Source: an uncultured Ruegeria sp. (GTDB lineage Bacteria > Pseudomonadota > Alphaproteobacteria > Rhodobacterales > Rhodobacteraceae). Taken from it: a stretch of DNA of 64,000 nt. Position 1 is the first letter of the stretch, and the number at the start of each line of letters is the position of its first letter. The stretch lies in assembly GCF_947500045.1 (NCBI RefSeq), contig NZ_CANMQQ010000005.1, positions 62,001-126,000 on the forward strand, written 5' to 3'. This document shows, piece by piece, positions 27,309-35,779 of the stretch. The notes under the pieces were generated by a model. The model did no database searches and had not been told where the DNA came from. It saw only the letters and a list, made by a program, of their open reading frames with translations. Both the position numbers and the translations under genes were made by a program.

Positions 27309-28196
27309 ATGAGTCGTTCCACTGATACCATTGTTGTGGCTGTTGATGGCGGCGGTACGCGTTGCCGTATCGCTGTTTCTGGCGGCGCGCTCGCGCAACA
27401 GCTTGAGGTCGGAGCGGCGAATGTCTCGACCGATTTCGACGCGGCCTGCGCCGAGTTGAATCGCGGTATTGCCAGTTTGACGGAACATTGCGGATTGGAT
27501 GCGGTGCAGATCGCCCGTGCGCCAGCCTATTTGGGATTGGCCGGAGTTACCGGATCAGCAATTGCAGATCGTCTGGCGGCTGTGCTGCCGTTTGATCATG
27601 TGCGCATCGAAGATGACAGGCCTGCCGCCTTGCGCGGTGCGCTGGGGTCGCAAGACGGGTTTGTTGCGCATTGTGGAACGGGGTCATTTCTGGCGGCACA
27701 GCTGGGCGATCAAAGGATCTTTGCAGGCGGATGGGGGCCGGTCCTTGGGGATCAGGCCTCGGCACAATGGGTCGGGCGACTGGCTCTGTCGCGCACGCTG
27801 GATTGCGTTGATGATCTAAGGCCGGTGTCTGTGATGGCGGAGGATCTGTTGTCACGCTTTGGTGACGCCGCGGGCGTTGTCAAAGCTGCGTCCGGGATGT
27901 CTCCGACTGACTTTGGTGCGCTGGCACCCGTCGTGACGCTTCATGCAGGGCGAGGGGATGAGCTTGCAGTTTCGATCATGGATGCCAGTACGCGGTATCT
28001 GGCGGGTCAAATGGAAGCGATGGGGTGGGTGCCCGGTCAATCGATCTGCCTGACGGGTGGCATCGGTCCACACTATGCCGCGTATTTACCAGAAGTCATG
28101 CAACAGGACCTGACCAAACCATTGGGCGATCCGTTAGATGGTGCAATCGCGCTGGCCCGCGCGTTTCAAGAGGAGATCGAACATGAGCGTTGCTGA
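27309..28196 (+). CDS. BadF/BadG-family amino-sugar kinase (GlcNAc/MurNAc kinase)
   Basis: 295 residues of the ASKHA fold: phosphate-1 motif AVDGGGTRCRIAV, a second glycine-rich loop VAHCGTGSFLA, GGWGPVLGDQASAQW and the adenosine motif CLTGGIGPHYA. This is the BadF/BcrA-type N-acetylglucosamine kinase branch, which includes the MurK-type kinases that phosphorylate both MurNAc and GlcNAc. With MurQ divergently encoded, a dual MurNAc/GlcNAc kinase is the attractive reading. It overlaps the following regulator by 14 bp. Confidence 0.85.
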   Translation: MSRSTDTIVVAVDGGGTRCRIAVSGGALAQQLEVGAANVSTDFDAACAELNRGIASLTEHCGLDAVQIARAPAYLGLAGVTGSAIADRLAAVLPFDHVRIEDDRPAALRGALGSQDGFVAHCGTGSFLAAQLGDQRIFAGGWGPVLGDQASAQWVGRLALSRTLDCVDDLRPVSVMAEDLLSRFGDAAGVVKAASGMSPTDFGALAPVVTLHAGRGDELAVSIMDASTRYLAGQMEAMGWVPGQSICLTGGIGPHYAAYLPEVMQQDLTKPLGDPLDGAIALARAFQEEIEHERC

Positions 28197-28938
28197 CTTC
28201 CTGCGACCCGAGGGTTGGCTGGGTCAGACCGCCGGGCCGCGTTACGTGCAACTGCGCCAACGGCTTGAGAAAGGGATCGAAGAGGGCATTCTGCCCCCCA
28301 ACAGTTCACTTCCACCCGAGCGTGAGATTGCCGAGCTGACCGATCTGTCGCGTGTGACAGTCCGCAAGGCCATACAGGAACTGGTACGCAAGGGCGCCAT
28401 CGAACAGCGACAGGGGTCGGGCTCGTTCGTGCGCCAGCCTGTGGCACGGGTCGAGCAATCGCTTTCTCATCTGACTTCGTTCACCGAAGACATGGAACGG
28501 CGGGGGTTCGAGACGACCTCGACATGGTTGGAACGCGGGGTTTTTTTGCCCTCGCCTGATGAGATGCTTGCGCTGGGATTGTCAGCCAATGATCAGGTCG
28601 CCCGCATTCACCGTCTACGTGCAGCCGGAGGGCGGCCGATGGCACTGGAGCGCGCTGCACTACCGCTGGATATCCTGCCAAATCCCACCGAAGTCACCGG
28701 GTCGCTTTATGCGTTTCTCGAACAATCCGGGCACCGCCCTGTACGCGCGATCCAGAAGATTTCAGCCATTAATCTTGAGGCGACCGAGGCAGGTCTACTG
28801 GACGTTGCCGAGGGCACGGCAGGGCTGCGCATTCAGCGCACGTCTTATCTTGAAAGCGGGCGTGTCGCTGAACTAACCCGATCCATCTATCACGGCGAGG
28901 CCTACGATTTCGTGGCAGAGCTGCGTCTGTCAACCTGA
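28183..28938 (+). CDS. GntR-family regulator with UTRA domain (amino-sugar regulator)
   Basis: 251 residues from ATG 28183, with AGGAG well placed inside the end of the kinase gene. A GntR HTH (LPPEREIAELTDLSRVTVRKAIQELVRKGAIEQRQGSG) is followed by a UTRA domain (HLTSFTEDMERRGFETTSTWLERG and later residues), the arrangement of NagR/DasR, which sense GlcNAc-6-P or GlcN-6-P. Its position inside the catabolic operon and the repeated boxes in the intergenic region make it the likely repressor of both divergent operons. Confidence 0.9.
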   Translation: MSVADFLRPEGWLGQTAGPRYVQLRQRLEKGIEEGILPPNSSLPPEREIAELTDLSRVTVRKAIQELVRKGAIEQRQGSGSFVRQPVARVEQSLSHLTSFTEDMERRGFETTSTWLERGVFLPSPDEMLALGLSANDQVARIHRLRAAGGRPMALERAALPLDILPNPTEVTGSLYAFLEQSGHRPVRAIQKISAINLEATEAGLLDVAEGTAGLRIQRTSYLESGRVAELTRSIYHGEAYDFVAELRLST

Positions 28939-28950
28939 AAGGCAGGACAA

Positions 28951-29979
28951 ATGTCCACCGAAACCACTCAAATGCGGCGAGAAATCAACGAGATACCTCT
29001 TGCTGTTGAACGACTTCTAACCGATGGCGCCAATACCATTGCAAAGACAGCAAGCGCGGTACGCGCGCACGATCCCAGCTTTCTGATCTCAGTCGCGCGC
29101 GGATCGTCGGATCATGCCTGTAGCTACCTGAAATACGCATCCGAATTGCTGCTGGGCTTGCCCATGGCCTCGGTCGGGCCGAGTGTGAAATCGATTTACG
29201 GCGTGGACATGCGCTGCCCCGGCGCACTGTGTATCTCGGTGTCGCAATCGGGCCAAAGCCCCGACATTGTGCAACTGACGCAGTCCTTAACAGAAGGCGG
29301 CGCATATTCGGTTGCAATCACGAACAACACGGGTTCGGCATTGGCCAATGCAGCCTCATCGGCGCTGTCGATTCATGCGGGCCCCGAACTAAGTGTGGCG
29401 GCCACAAAGACCTTCGTGACCTCACTGATTGCCGGGCTATGGCTGCTGGCCGAAGTTAAAGGCGATGATGAATTGTTGTCCGCGGTTCACAAATTGCCAG
29501 AAGCTTTGGCGCAGGCGATCACATGCGACTGGGGTGCCGTCGTGGAAGCCGTTGACGGACAATCCCTGTTCACGTTGGGGCGGGGGATGTCCTGGGCAAT
29601 TTCGAATGAGGCGGCGCTGAAATTCAAGGAAACCTGCCAGATCCACGCTGAAAGCTATTCCTCGGCCGAAGTGCTGCATGGTCCGGTTTCAATAGTCGAT
29701 CAGGGCTTTCCGGTGATTGCCTTTGCGTCTGGTGACGCGGCCGAGGCCAACATTGCCGAGGTCGCAGATGCGCTTGCGGCCAAGGGCGCAATGGTATTTG
29801 CGACGACCAACAAGGTTTCAGATGCCGTATCGCTGCCGCATGTGCGCACATCACATTGGATGACAGACCCGGTGGCCTCGATCGCGTCATTCTACGGTTT
29901 GGTCGAAACGGTTGCCACCCGCAGGGGTATTAACCCAGATGCGCCACGCCACCTGCGGAAAGTGACGGAAACGGTATGA
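28951..29979 (+). CDS. SIS-domain glucosamine-6-phosphate deaminase (NagB-II type)
   Basis: 342 residues equal to the isomerase half of GlmS, without the glutaminase domain. Two SIS domains are visible (SVARGSSDHACSYLKYASELLLG with SQSGQSPDIVQL; then TLGRGMSWAISNEAALKFKETC) and the C-terminus ends in the GlmS-like DAPRHLRKVTETV. Such proteins deaminate glucosamine-6-P to fructose-6-P. It lies 12 bp after the regulator and overlaps nagA by 4 bp, so deacetylation and deamination are produced together. Confidence 0.88.
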   Translation: MSTETTQMRREINEIPLAVERLLTDGANTIAKTASAVRAHDPSFLISVARGSSDHACSYLKYASELLLGLPMASVGPSVKSIYGVDMRCPGALCISVSQSGQSPDIVQLTQSLTEGGAYSVAITNNTGSALANAASSALSIHAGPELSVAATKTFVTSLIAGLWLLAEVKGDDELLSAVHKLPEALAQAITCDWGAVVEAVDGQSLFTLGRGMSWAISNEAALKFKETCQIHAESYSSAEVLHGPVSIVDQGFPVIAFASGDAAEANIAEVADALAAKGAMVFATTNKVSDAVSLPHVRTSHWMTDPVASIASFYGLVETVATRRGINPDAPRHLRKVTETV

Positions 29980-31112
29980 CCGGCACAACCATCACTTTCA
30001 CCGGTGGACCGATCTTTGACGGCGAGACATTGCTGAACGGTCAGGCCGTCCGTTTCGTCGATGGTATGTTGGATTCAATTCTGCCCGAAGCTCAGTTGTC
30101 TTCGGGTGAAGCGGTCGAGGATCTTTCGGGCGATATCCTTAGCCCCGGCTATGTCGACCTGCAGGTCAATGGCGGCGGAGGTGTCATGTTCAATGATGAT
30201 CCGTCGGTAGAAACCTTACAGTGTATCGCCGGGGCACATCGCGGGCTGGGCGCGACTTCTATTCTTCCGACGCTGATCACAGACACACCAGAGAAGACGA
30301 CCGCTGCCATCGCGGCTGCCATGCAGGCCATCCAGCGCGGTGTTCCCGGGATTGTCGGCCTGCATCTGGAGGGGCCGTATCTGTCCGAGCGGCGCAAGGG
30401 GGCTCATGATGCTGCGTTGATCCGGCCGATGGAAGATGCCGATCTGGCGCAGTTGTTGGATGCGGCCAAGGCGCTGCCTGCGCTGATGGTCACGCTTGCA
30501 CCTGAGAGTGTCACGATCGCTCAGGTTGAAACGCTCGCCAATGCAGGGGTGATGGTTTCGCTGGGGCACAGCGATGCTGCATACGAAACCTGCGTTGCCT
30601 ATGCCCAAGCAGGCGCGCATTGTGCCACGCATTTGTTCAACGCCATGAGCCAGTTGGGCAATCGAGAGCCCGGTCTTGTGGGCGCGGTCCTGTCGAACGG
30701 GGCCATGTCTGCCGGACTGATCGCGGATGCAATCCATGTTCATCCCCAGACGATGCGGTCGGCCTTTGCCTCCAAACAGGGTCCCGGGTGCCTGTTTCTG
30801 GTCAGTGATGCGATGGCTGTCGCCGGAACGGAACTGAAAGATTTCAGCTTGGAAGGGCGGATCATTCAGCGTGAAAACGGCAGGTTGACCTTGCAGGATG
30901 GAACGCTGGCCGGGGCTGATCTTGACCTGACCACAGCGCTGCGCGTTCTGACGAAGAACGTGGGTGTTTCGCTGCCTGACGCGTTGGCGGCGGCCACGCG
31001 CATTCCGGCAGAACTTATTTCACAAAACCCGATCTCGCGCCTGAACATGATCTCGCAAGCTATTCGAATTTCCCCGGACCTGTCACGGGCCTGTCCCGTC
31101 GTGTCGATCTGA
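29976..31112 (+). CDS. nagA: N-acetylglucosamine-6-phosphate deacetylase
   Basis: 378-residue amidohydrolase. Visible are GYVDLQVNGGGGVMFND, the metal ligand Glu in HLEGPYLSERRKGAHD, His in LGHSDAAYE and THLFNAMSQLGNREPGLVG, and the catalytic Asp in LVSDAMAVAG. It removes acetate from GlcNAc-6-P to give GlcN-6-P for the deaminase before it. Last gene of the plus-strand amino-sugar operon; start overlaps the deaminase stop (ATGA). Confidence 0.95.
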   Translation: MTGTTITFTGGPIFDGETLLNGQAVRFVDGMLDSILPEAQLSSGEAVEDLSGDILSPGYVDLQVNGGGGVMFNDDPSVETLQCIAGAHRGLGATSILPTLITDTPEKTTAAIAAAMQAIQRGVPGIVGLHLEGPYLSERRKGAHDAALIRPMEDADLAQLLDAAKALPALMVTLAPESVTIAQVETLANAGVMVSLGHSDAAYETCVAYAQAGAHCATHLFNAMSQLGNREPGLVGAVLSNGAMSAGLIADAIHVHPQTMRSAFASKQGPGCLFLVSDAMAVAGTELKDFSLEGRIIQRENGRLTLQDGTLAGADLDLTTALRVLTKNVGVSLPDALAAATRIPAELISQNPISRLNMISQAIRISPDLSRACPVVSI

Positions 31113-31182
31113 CATCCGTTTGGTGCAAATCTCGAAGCGTGGCGCATTTCACACCTCGTCGCCGCTGCTGCGGTTGTGTATG

Positions 31183-31218
31183 ACATTAGGCGAATGCGGT
31201 TTGGGAATGCCCTAATGT
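31183..31218. repeat. Stem-loop after the nagA operon
   Basis: ACATTAGG and CCTAATGT, 8-bp perfect arms with a 20-nt loop, between nagA and the next gene. Loop length and lack of a T-run make it a weak terminator; it could equally be an operator for the downstream gene. Confidence 0.35.
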
Positions 31219-31267
31219 TTCAGGTGATTGGCACAGTCGGTTTAGGATCGATGGCCCGGATGTCGCT

Positions 31268-33268
31268 ATGAGCGGAAAGCGCGGGGTCTTCATCGGTCAG
31301 CGCAAGGATCGGATGGGCGCGCGCCTGCTGATGATCCTGACTTGCATACGTCTCGCTGAAGATTTTGGGACCGACTACAAGGTGAACTGGTTCCCGCAGG
31401 GTGCGGATGCGCCGGAACTGGATCAGCCAGATGAGCTGTTCACCTCTGACTGGATGGATGCGCATTTCCTTGATCAGGCACAGTTCGACAAGCTGAACAA
31501 AACCGCCCTGCCGATTTGGGCCTTCCAAAATGACCCTTCGCCAGAGCGGCTGGTTGATCATTTGGCGTCTGGCCGTTCGGTTCTGGTAGAAGAGGGATTC
31601 GAGGTTCTGGCCTTTCCTTGGGAAGATATCGAAGCCATACGCCCGCGATACCGCGATTTCATCCGCAGCGTCGGGTTTATAGACGCGATACGCCAGATTA
31701 TGGATCGTGCAGATGAGAAACTCTCGGGGCAGGGCGTTTCTGCCTACCATATCCGGCGCGGTGATATCCTGAACGGGCTACCGTGGAAGCATTCGACCTG
31801 GCCCGCCAAAGTCGAGCCTGAGGAATTTTATGAAGCCCATCTGGAGAAATCCGAGGGCCTGACGGCGATCATGTTCTCGGACCAGCCTGAGCTGATTGTT
31901 CGCTTCAAAAAACGGTTTCCGCAGCTCATGCAAATGTCGGATATTGCTGACTTGTCGAATTTGACGCGTGCGCAACGGGATTTTCTAGAGCTCTATGCGA
32001 TGTCGCGGGCGGATCAGGTCATTGCACCTTACATTTCCGCCTTTTCGATGGCAGCGGCCCGGATATCGGGGCAGCAGCGTAAGGTGTTTCGTGATGTCCT
32101 GACCGAGGAAGAGCTGAAGGAGGCCAATGCACGGGTCATTGAACGCGTTGCGCGAGGGCCAGACGCGTTTCTGAACCCTTCCGAGGCCGCTCATATATAC
32201 TCAAAGGCGGCACAATACCTCGCGGCGCAGGACCGCTGCGATGAGGCTTATGATAGCGCGAAACCCATTCTGGATGCTGGGGCCGACAACGCCTTTATGC
32301 CGCTGCTTCAATCCCTGAACTGCTTTTACCTGGAGATGTGGCAGGAAAGCGAAACGCTTGCCAGTGAAGGGTTGCAAAACCCGCATCTCTGGCCCGAGGA
32401 TTACGCCGTCATGTGTGCCTTGCGTGGTGCCATTCTGGGTGTGCAGGGCAAGCGCTGGGCCGCGACGCGTCATTTTGCAAAAGCGTTTTGGGCCAAACCG
32501 TTACGACCTGATGTTGTCGTACTTGGGTCCAGAATGCTCTACCGCTCTCATCTGGCGCTCAGGCTGCTGCCACCTGTGGACTGGTCGCTGCAACGGATCG
32601 TGCGGCAGCGACGCTTTCCACCGTTCAACAACCTGTATCTGGTTCAGCACAAGGTGGTTTCATGGCGTCCGTGCAACTTTGATTTCATCCTGCTGGATTG
32701 GGCCGAACTGGCGCTGGATCAACGCGCTAAACGGCTTTTTGACCAACGCAAAAGGTTGGAGGCATTGAATGTGGCCTTGGATGATCTGCCGGACGTGCCA
32801 ACAGATGATCCGCGTCTACTGGGGGCACGGGTAATTCTGCAAAAACATCTGGGCGAAATTTCCAGTGGCCAAGCCATCGACACAACCCGTCAGATCGTGG
32901 CTGAAGTACCGGAAAGCACGCTGTATCAAAAACGTCTTGCTGAGCTTTATGAAGCAGAAGGGGATACCGAAGCCGCGCATCGAACAATGGCCGAGGCATT
33001 GGCTTGCGACCCGGAAAGCCCGTTTCTTCTGTTTGCAATGGGCCGCATGCTAGAGCGGTCGGGTAAAACCGGGAAGGGCGAGAGCCTGATCTTGCAAGCT
33101 GCGGATCAGGATGAGGTAACCGTCGCCATTCAGGGTATGGCGGGTCAGATACACATGCGGCGTGGGAACAAGAACAAGGCCCGGCCTTATCTTGAGAAAG
33201 CGAGCGACCTCTATCCGCCCTACAAACGGTTTACGAATCAGCTGAACAGGCTGTCGGGCAAGACGTAA
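31268..33268 (+). CDS. Fucosyltransferase-like (HIRRGD) protein with TPR C-terminus
   Basis: 666 residues. The N-terminal ~280 residues look like a GT-B donor-binding domain: the motif YHIRRGDIL at about 160 matches the HxRRGD signature of NodZ/peptide-O-fucosyltransferase-type enzymes, followed by FSDQPELI and later TRAQRDFLELYAMSRADQVIA, a typical 'not on the list, must be hidden' donor-site segment. From ~300 to the end it is helical with TPR-like repeats (LYEAEGDTEAAHRTMAEALACDPES). No signal peptide. It stands alone. Acceptor and sugar are unknown; surface polysaccharide or protein glycosylation is an inference. Confidence 0.65.
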   Translation: MSGKRGVFIGQRKDRMGARLLMILTCIRLAEDFGTDYKVNWFPQGADAPELDQPDELFTSDWMDAHFLDQAQFDKLNKTALPIWAFQNDPSPERLVDHLASGRSVLVEEGFEVLAFPWEDIEAIRPRYRDFIRSVGFIDAIRQIMDRADEKLSGQGVSAYHIRRGDILNGLPWKHSTWPAKVEPEEFYEAHLEKSEGLTAIMFSDQPELIVRFKKRFPQLMQMSDIADLSNLTRAQRDFLELYAMSRADQVIAPYISAFSMAAARISGQQRKVFRDVLTEEELKEANARVIERVARGPDAFLNPSEAAHIYSKAAQYLAAQDRCDEAYDSAKPILDAGADNAFMPLLQSLNCFYLEMWQESETLASEGLQNPHLWPEDYAVMCALRGAILGVQGKRWAATRHFAKAFWAKPLRPDVVVLGSRMLYRSHLALRLLPPVDWSLQRIVRQRRFPPFNNLYLVQHKVVSWRPCNFDFILLDWAELALDQRAKRLFDQRKRLEALNVALDDLPDVPTDDPRLLGARVILQKHLGEISSGQAIDTTRQIVAEVPESTLYQKRLAELYEAEGDTEAAHRTMAEALACDPESPFLLFAMGRMLERSGKTGKGESLILQAADQDEVTVAIQGMAGQIHMRRGNKNKARPYLEKASDLYPPYKRFTNQLNRLSGKT

Positions 33269-33270
33269 CT

Positions 33271-33573
33271 TTAGTTCAGCGCAATCTCTTGCTTTAGTTT
33301 TCCGGTTGTCTTGTCAAAGATCAGAAGCCGATTGTCGTCGGTCACAACCGCATACCAGTTGTTGCCGATGGTCAGTGCCTGCGCGCGTGCACCATCTGGT
33401 AGCTCAATCTGATCGGGCAGCGTTGGGGTGCGATCCGATAGGCGGATGACAATCAAAGCGAATGTCACTAGAACCCCGCCAATCATCACCGCGGTCAACA
33501 GCATGACCATGCGCCGCAGCAACCGAAGCTGCGGTGTTTCCTGCGGTTCCTGAGGTTCGGAAGGGACAGTCAT
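33271..33573 (-). CDS. Small membrane-anchored protein (DUF6476-like)
   Basis: About 100 residues: a Pro/Glu-rich N-terminus, one membrane span (VMLLTAVMIGGVLVTFALIVI) and a small C-terminal domain that looks like a single beta-propeller-type blade (WYAVVTDDNRLLIFDKTTGKL). I believe it is the DUF6476 family of Rhodobacteraceae, usually next to the rluD gene, as here. The start ATG at 33573 shares two bases with the start of rluD on the other strand (CATG); a GTG at 33579 is possible. Confidence 0.7.
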   Translation of the reverse strand: MTVPSEPQEPQETPQLRLLRRMVMLLTAVMIGGVLVTFALIVIRLSDRTPTLPDQIELPDGARAQALTIGNNWYAVVTDDNRLLIFDKTTGKLKQEIALN

Positions 33574-34606
33574 GGGCACCCGCCTGATAGAGTTTCAAAT
33601 CGCGGCTGCGCCGCCTTCTCGCCTTGATAAGGCGCTTGCGCGGGATGTGCCAGCGGAAGAGAGCCTATCGCGCACCCGGCTGGCTCGTCTGATCGGCGAA
33701 GGGGCTGTCATGGTTGATGGTGCGGTCATCAACGATCCCAAAGCCCGGATAGCCGAGGGCGCGCAGGTCGCGATCGCGGTGGCCGAGGCCGAAGACAGCC
33801 ATATCGGCCCCGAGGACATCCCGCTTGAGGTTGTCCATGAGGATGACGATCTGATCGTTGTCAACAAACCTGCGGGGATGGTTGTGCATCCGGCGCCGGG
33901 GTCTCCGAACGGGACGCTGGTCAATGCGCTGCTGCATCACTGTGGCGATGACCTTTCGGGCGTCGGGGGCGTCAAACGCCCGGGGATTGTGCACCGGATC
34001 GACAAGGAAACCAGCGGTTTGCTGGTGGTCGCCAAGTCGGACGCGGCGCATCACGGACTGGCTGCCCAGTTCGAAGCGCATAGTGTCGAGCGATATTATC
34101 GCGCTGTGTGCTACGGGGTTCCCGATGCCAATGATCCTCGGTTACGCGGGATAAAGGGCGTCAGTTTCGAGCCGGGAAATATCATGCGTCTGACCACGCA
34201 ATTGGCGCGGCACAAGACGGATCGTCAAAGGCAGGCTGTGCTGTTTCACGGTGGCCGTCATGCCGTGACACGGGCAAGGATCGTCGAGGTTTTCGGCACC
34301 CCCGGCGGCCTGTCGTTGATCGAATGCTGGCTTGAGACCGGTCGGACGCATCAAATTCGTGTCCATATGGCCCATGCCGGTCACGGTCTTGTCGGGGACC
34401 CGGTCTATGGTGGCCGGCGCAAGCTCGCCGCGCGTGCGTTCACGCCCGAGGCCGCTGATGCGGTGCGGACGTTCCCCCGGCAGGCACTGCACGCTGCGGT
34501 GCTTGGGTTCGAGCATCCGGTCACGGGCGAGGCTTTGCGGTTTGAAGCGCCGCTGCCGCAGGATATGACCGCACTGCTGGAAAGCCTTAGAAGGCCTATG
34601 AAATAA
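33572..34606 (+). CDS. rluD: RluA-family 23S rRNA pseudouridine synthase
   Basis: 344 residues: an N-terminal S4 RNA-binding domain (~17-75), then the RluA catalytic domain with VVNKPAGMVVHPAPG and the catalytic Asp in VHRIDKETSGLLVVAKS. The C-terminal LIECWLETGRTHQIRVHMAHAGHGLVGDPVYGG motif is complete. This layout is that of RluD, which modifies helix 69 of 23S rRNA; RluC is an alternative. Its start codon overlaps that of the divergent small membrane protein. Confidence 0.88.
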   Translation: MGTRLIEFQIAAAPPSRLDKALARDVPAEESLSRTRLARLIGEGAVMVDGAVINDPKARIAEGAQVAIAVAEAEDSHIGPEDIPLEVVHEDDDLIVVNKPAGMVVHPAPGSPNGTLVNALLHHCGDDLSGVGGVKRPGIVHRIDKETSGLLVVAKSDAAHHGLAAQFEAHSVERYYRAVCYGVPDANDPRLRGIKGVSFEPGNIMRLTTQLARHKTDRQRQAVLFHGGRHAVTRARIVEVFGTPGGLSLIECWLETGRTHQIRVHMAHAGHGLVGDPVYGGRRKLAARAFTPEAADAVRTFPRQALHAAVLGFEHPVTGEALRFEAPLPQDMTALLESLRRPMK

Positions 34607-34681
34607 TCTGCAAAGGCTTGTGAATGTGGCAGTTTCAGCTTTTCTTTACATCAGGTTAATTTCAGACTGGTAGTTGATCCT

Positions 34682-34710
34682 CTTGAATGTATCGGGTCAG
34701 ATACCCATAT
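34682..34710 (+). promoter_or_regulatory. Sigma-32 (RpoH)-type promoter upstream of rpoH
   Basis: CTTGAA (34682-34687), 16 nt, then CCCATAT (34704-34710) fits the heat-shock consensus CTTGAA-N13-17-CCCCATNT with a one-base difference. It lies 43 bp before the rpoH start, so rpoH may be autoregulated. Inferred from consensus match only. Confidence 0.5.
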
Positions 34711-34753
34711 CCCATGTTAAGGGCTTAAACATTTGTCCAAGGGGCGGAAATAG

Positions 34754-35650
34754 ATGGCAAATTACACAACTCTTCCAGCGCCAACACCCGAGGGTGGGCT
34801 GAACCGCTATATGCAGGAGATTCGCAAATTTCCTCTGCTTGAGCCGGAAGAAGAATACATGCTGGCCAAGCGCTGGGTCGAGGAACAGGATACCGAGGCT
34901 GCGCATAAGATGGTCACGTCTCATCTGCGTCTGGCAGCTAAGATCGCCATGGGATATCGCGGCTATGGTCTGCCACAGGCCGAGGTGATTTCCGAGGCCA
35001 ACGTTGGCCTGATGCAGGCGGTCAAGAAATTCGACCCGGAAAAAGGTTTCCGGCTGGCGACTTATGCCATGTGGTGGATTCGCGCCTCGATCCAGGAATA
35101 TGTCCTGCGGTCGTGGTCGATGGTGAAACTGGGTACGACTTCGGCGCAGAAAAAGCTGTTCTTTAACCTGCGCAAGGCCAAAGCTCGCATTGGAGCACTG
35201 GAAGAGGGTGATCTGCGTCCCGAGAACGTGGCGAGGATCGCCACCGATCTGGGCGTAACCGAAGCCGAAGTGATCAGTATGAACCGCCGGATGTCTGGTG
35301 GCGATGCCTCGCTGAACGCGACCGTCGGGTCCGAAGGCGAAGGTACGATGCAATGGCAGGATTGGCTGGAAGATGAAGATGCCGATCAGGCTGGTGATTA
35401 CGAGGCGCGCGATGAATTGGAAGCCCGGCGCGAGCTGCTTTCTGCTGCCTTGGATGTTCTGAACGACCGCGAGAAAGATATCCTGACTCAGCGACGTCTG
35501 ATGGATCAGGCTGTCACGCTTGAAGAACTGAGCACGCAATACAATGTCAGCCGTGAACGCATTCGCCAAATCGAAGTGCGTGCGTTTGAAAAACTGCAGA
35601 AGAAGATGCGCGAGCTGGCGCGCGAAAAAGGCATGCTGGGATCAAGCTGA
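34754..35650 (+). CDS. rpoH: RNA polymerase sigma-32 factor
   Basis: 298 residues. Region 2 (MLAKRWVEEQDTEAAHKMVTSHLRLAAKIAMGYRGYGLPQAEVISEANVGLMQAVKKFDPEKGFRLATYAMWWIRASIQEYVLRSWS, given by position ~35-120) and region 4 HTH (VTLEELSTQYNVSRERIRQIEVRAFEKL) are complete; the RpoH box QxxLF-like TTSAQKKLFFNLRK identifies the heat-shock sigma. It directs transcription of chaperone and protease genes after heat or oxidative stress. It is monocistronic: an RpoH-type promoter precedes it and a strong terminator follows. Roseobacters often carry a second rpoH, not visible here. Confidence 0.96.
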   Translation: MANYTTLPAPTPEGGLNRYMQEIRKFPLLEPEEEYMLAKRWVEEQDTEAAHKMVTSHLRLAAKIAMGYRGYGLPQAEVISEANVGLMQAVKKFDPEKGFRLATYAMWWIRASIQEYVLRSWSMVKLGTTSAQKKLFFNLRKAKARIGALEEGDLRPENVARIATDLGVTEAEVISMNRRMSGGDASLNATVGSEGEGTMQWQDWLEDEDADQAGDYEARDELEARRELLSAALDVLNDREKDILTQRRLMDQAVTLEELSTQYNVSRERIRQIEVRAFEKLQKKMRELAREKGMLGSS

Positions 35651-35670
35651 ACCCATCATGCCGTTTCCAG

Positions 35671-35702
35671 AACCGGTCTGACCATTGTCAGGCCGGTTTT
35701 TT
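35671..35702 (+). terminator. Rho-independent terminator of rpoH
   Basis: 12-bp stem with one mismatch (AACCGGTCTGAC / GTCAGGCCGGTT), 4-nt loop, ending in a run of six T. It lies 20 bp after the rpoH stop. Confidence 0.88.
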
Positions 35703-35779
35703 CTTGCGCTTGGGGTATGACAGGCCACGCTTGCGCTGGTAAGTGGGTGGTGGCGCTAACAAGCAGGAAGAAGACAATC

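Noticed and set aside
27282-27488. Minus-strand ORF overlapping the kinase start
   Set aside because: A shadow frame of the kinase gene with no recognisable domain and poor start context.
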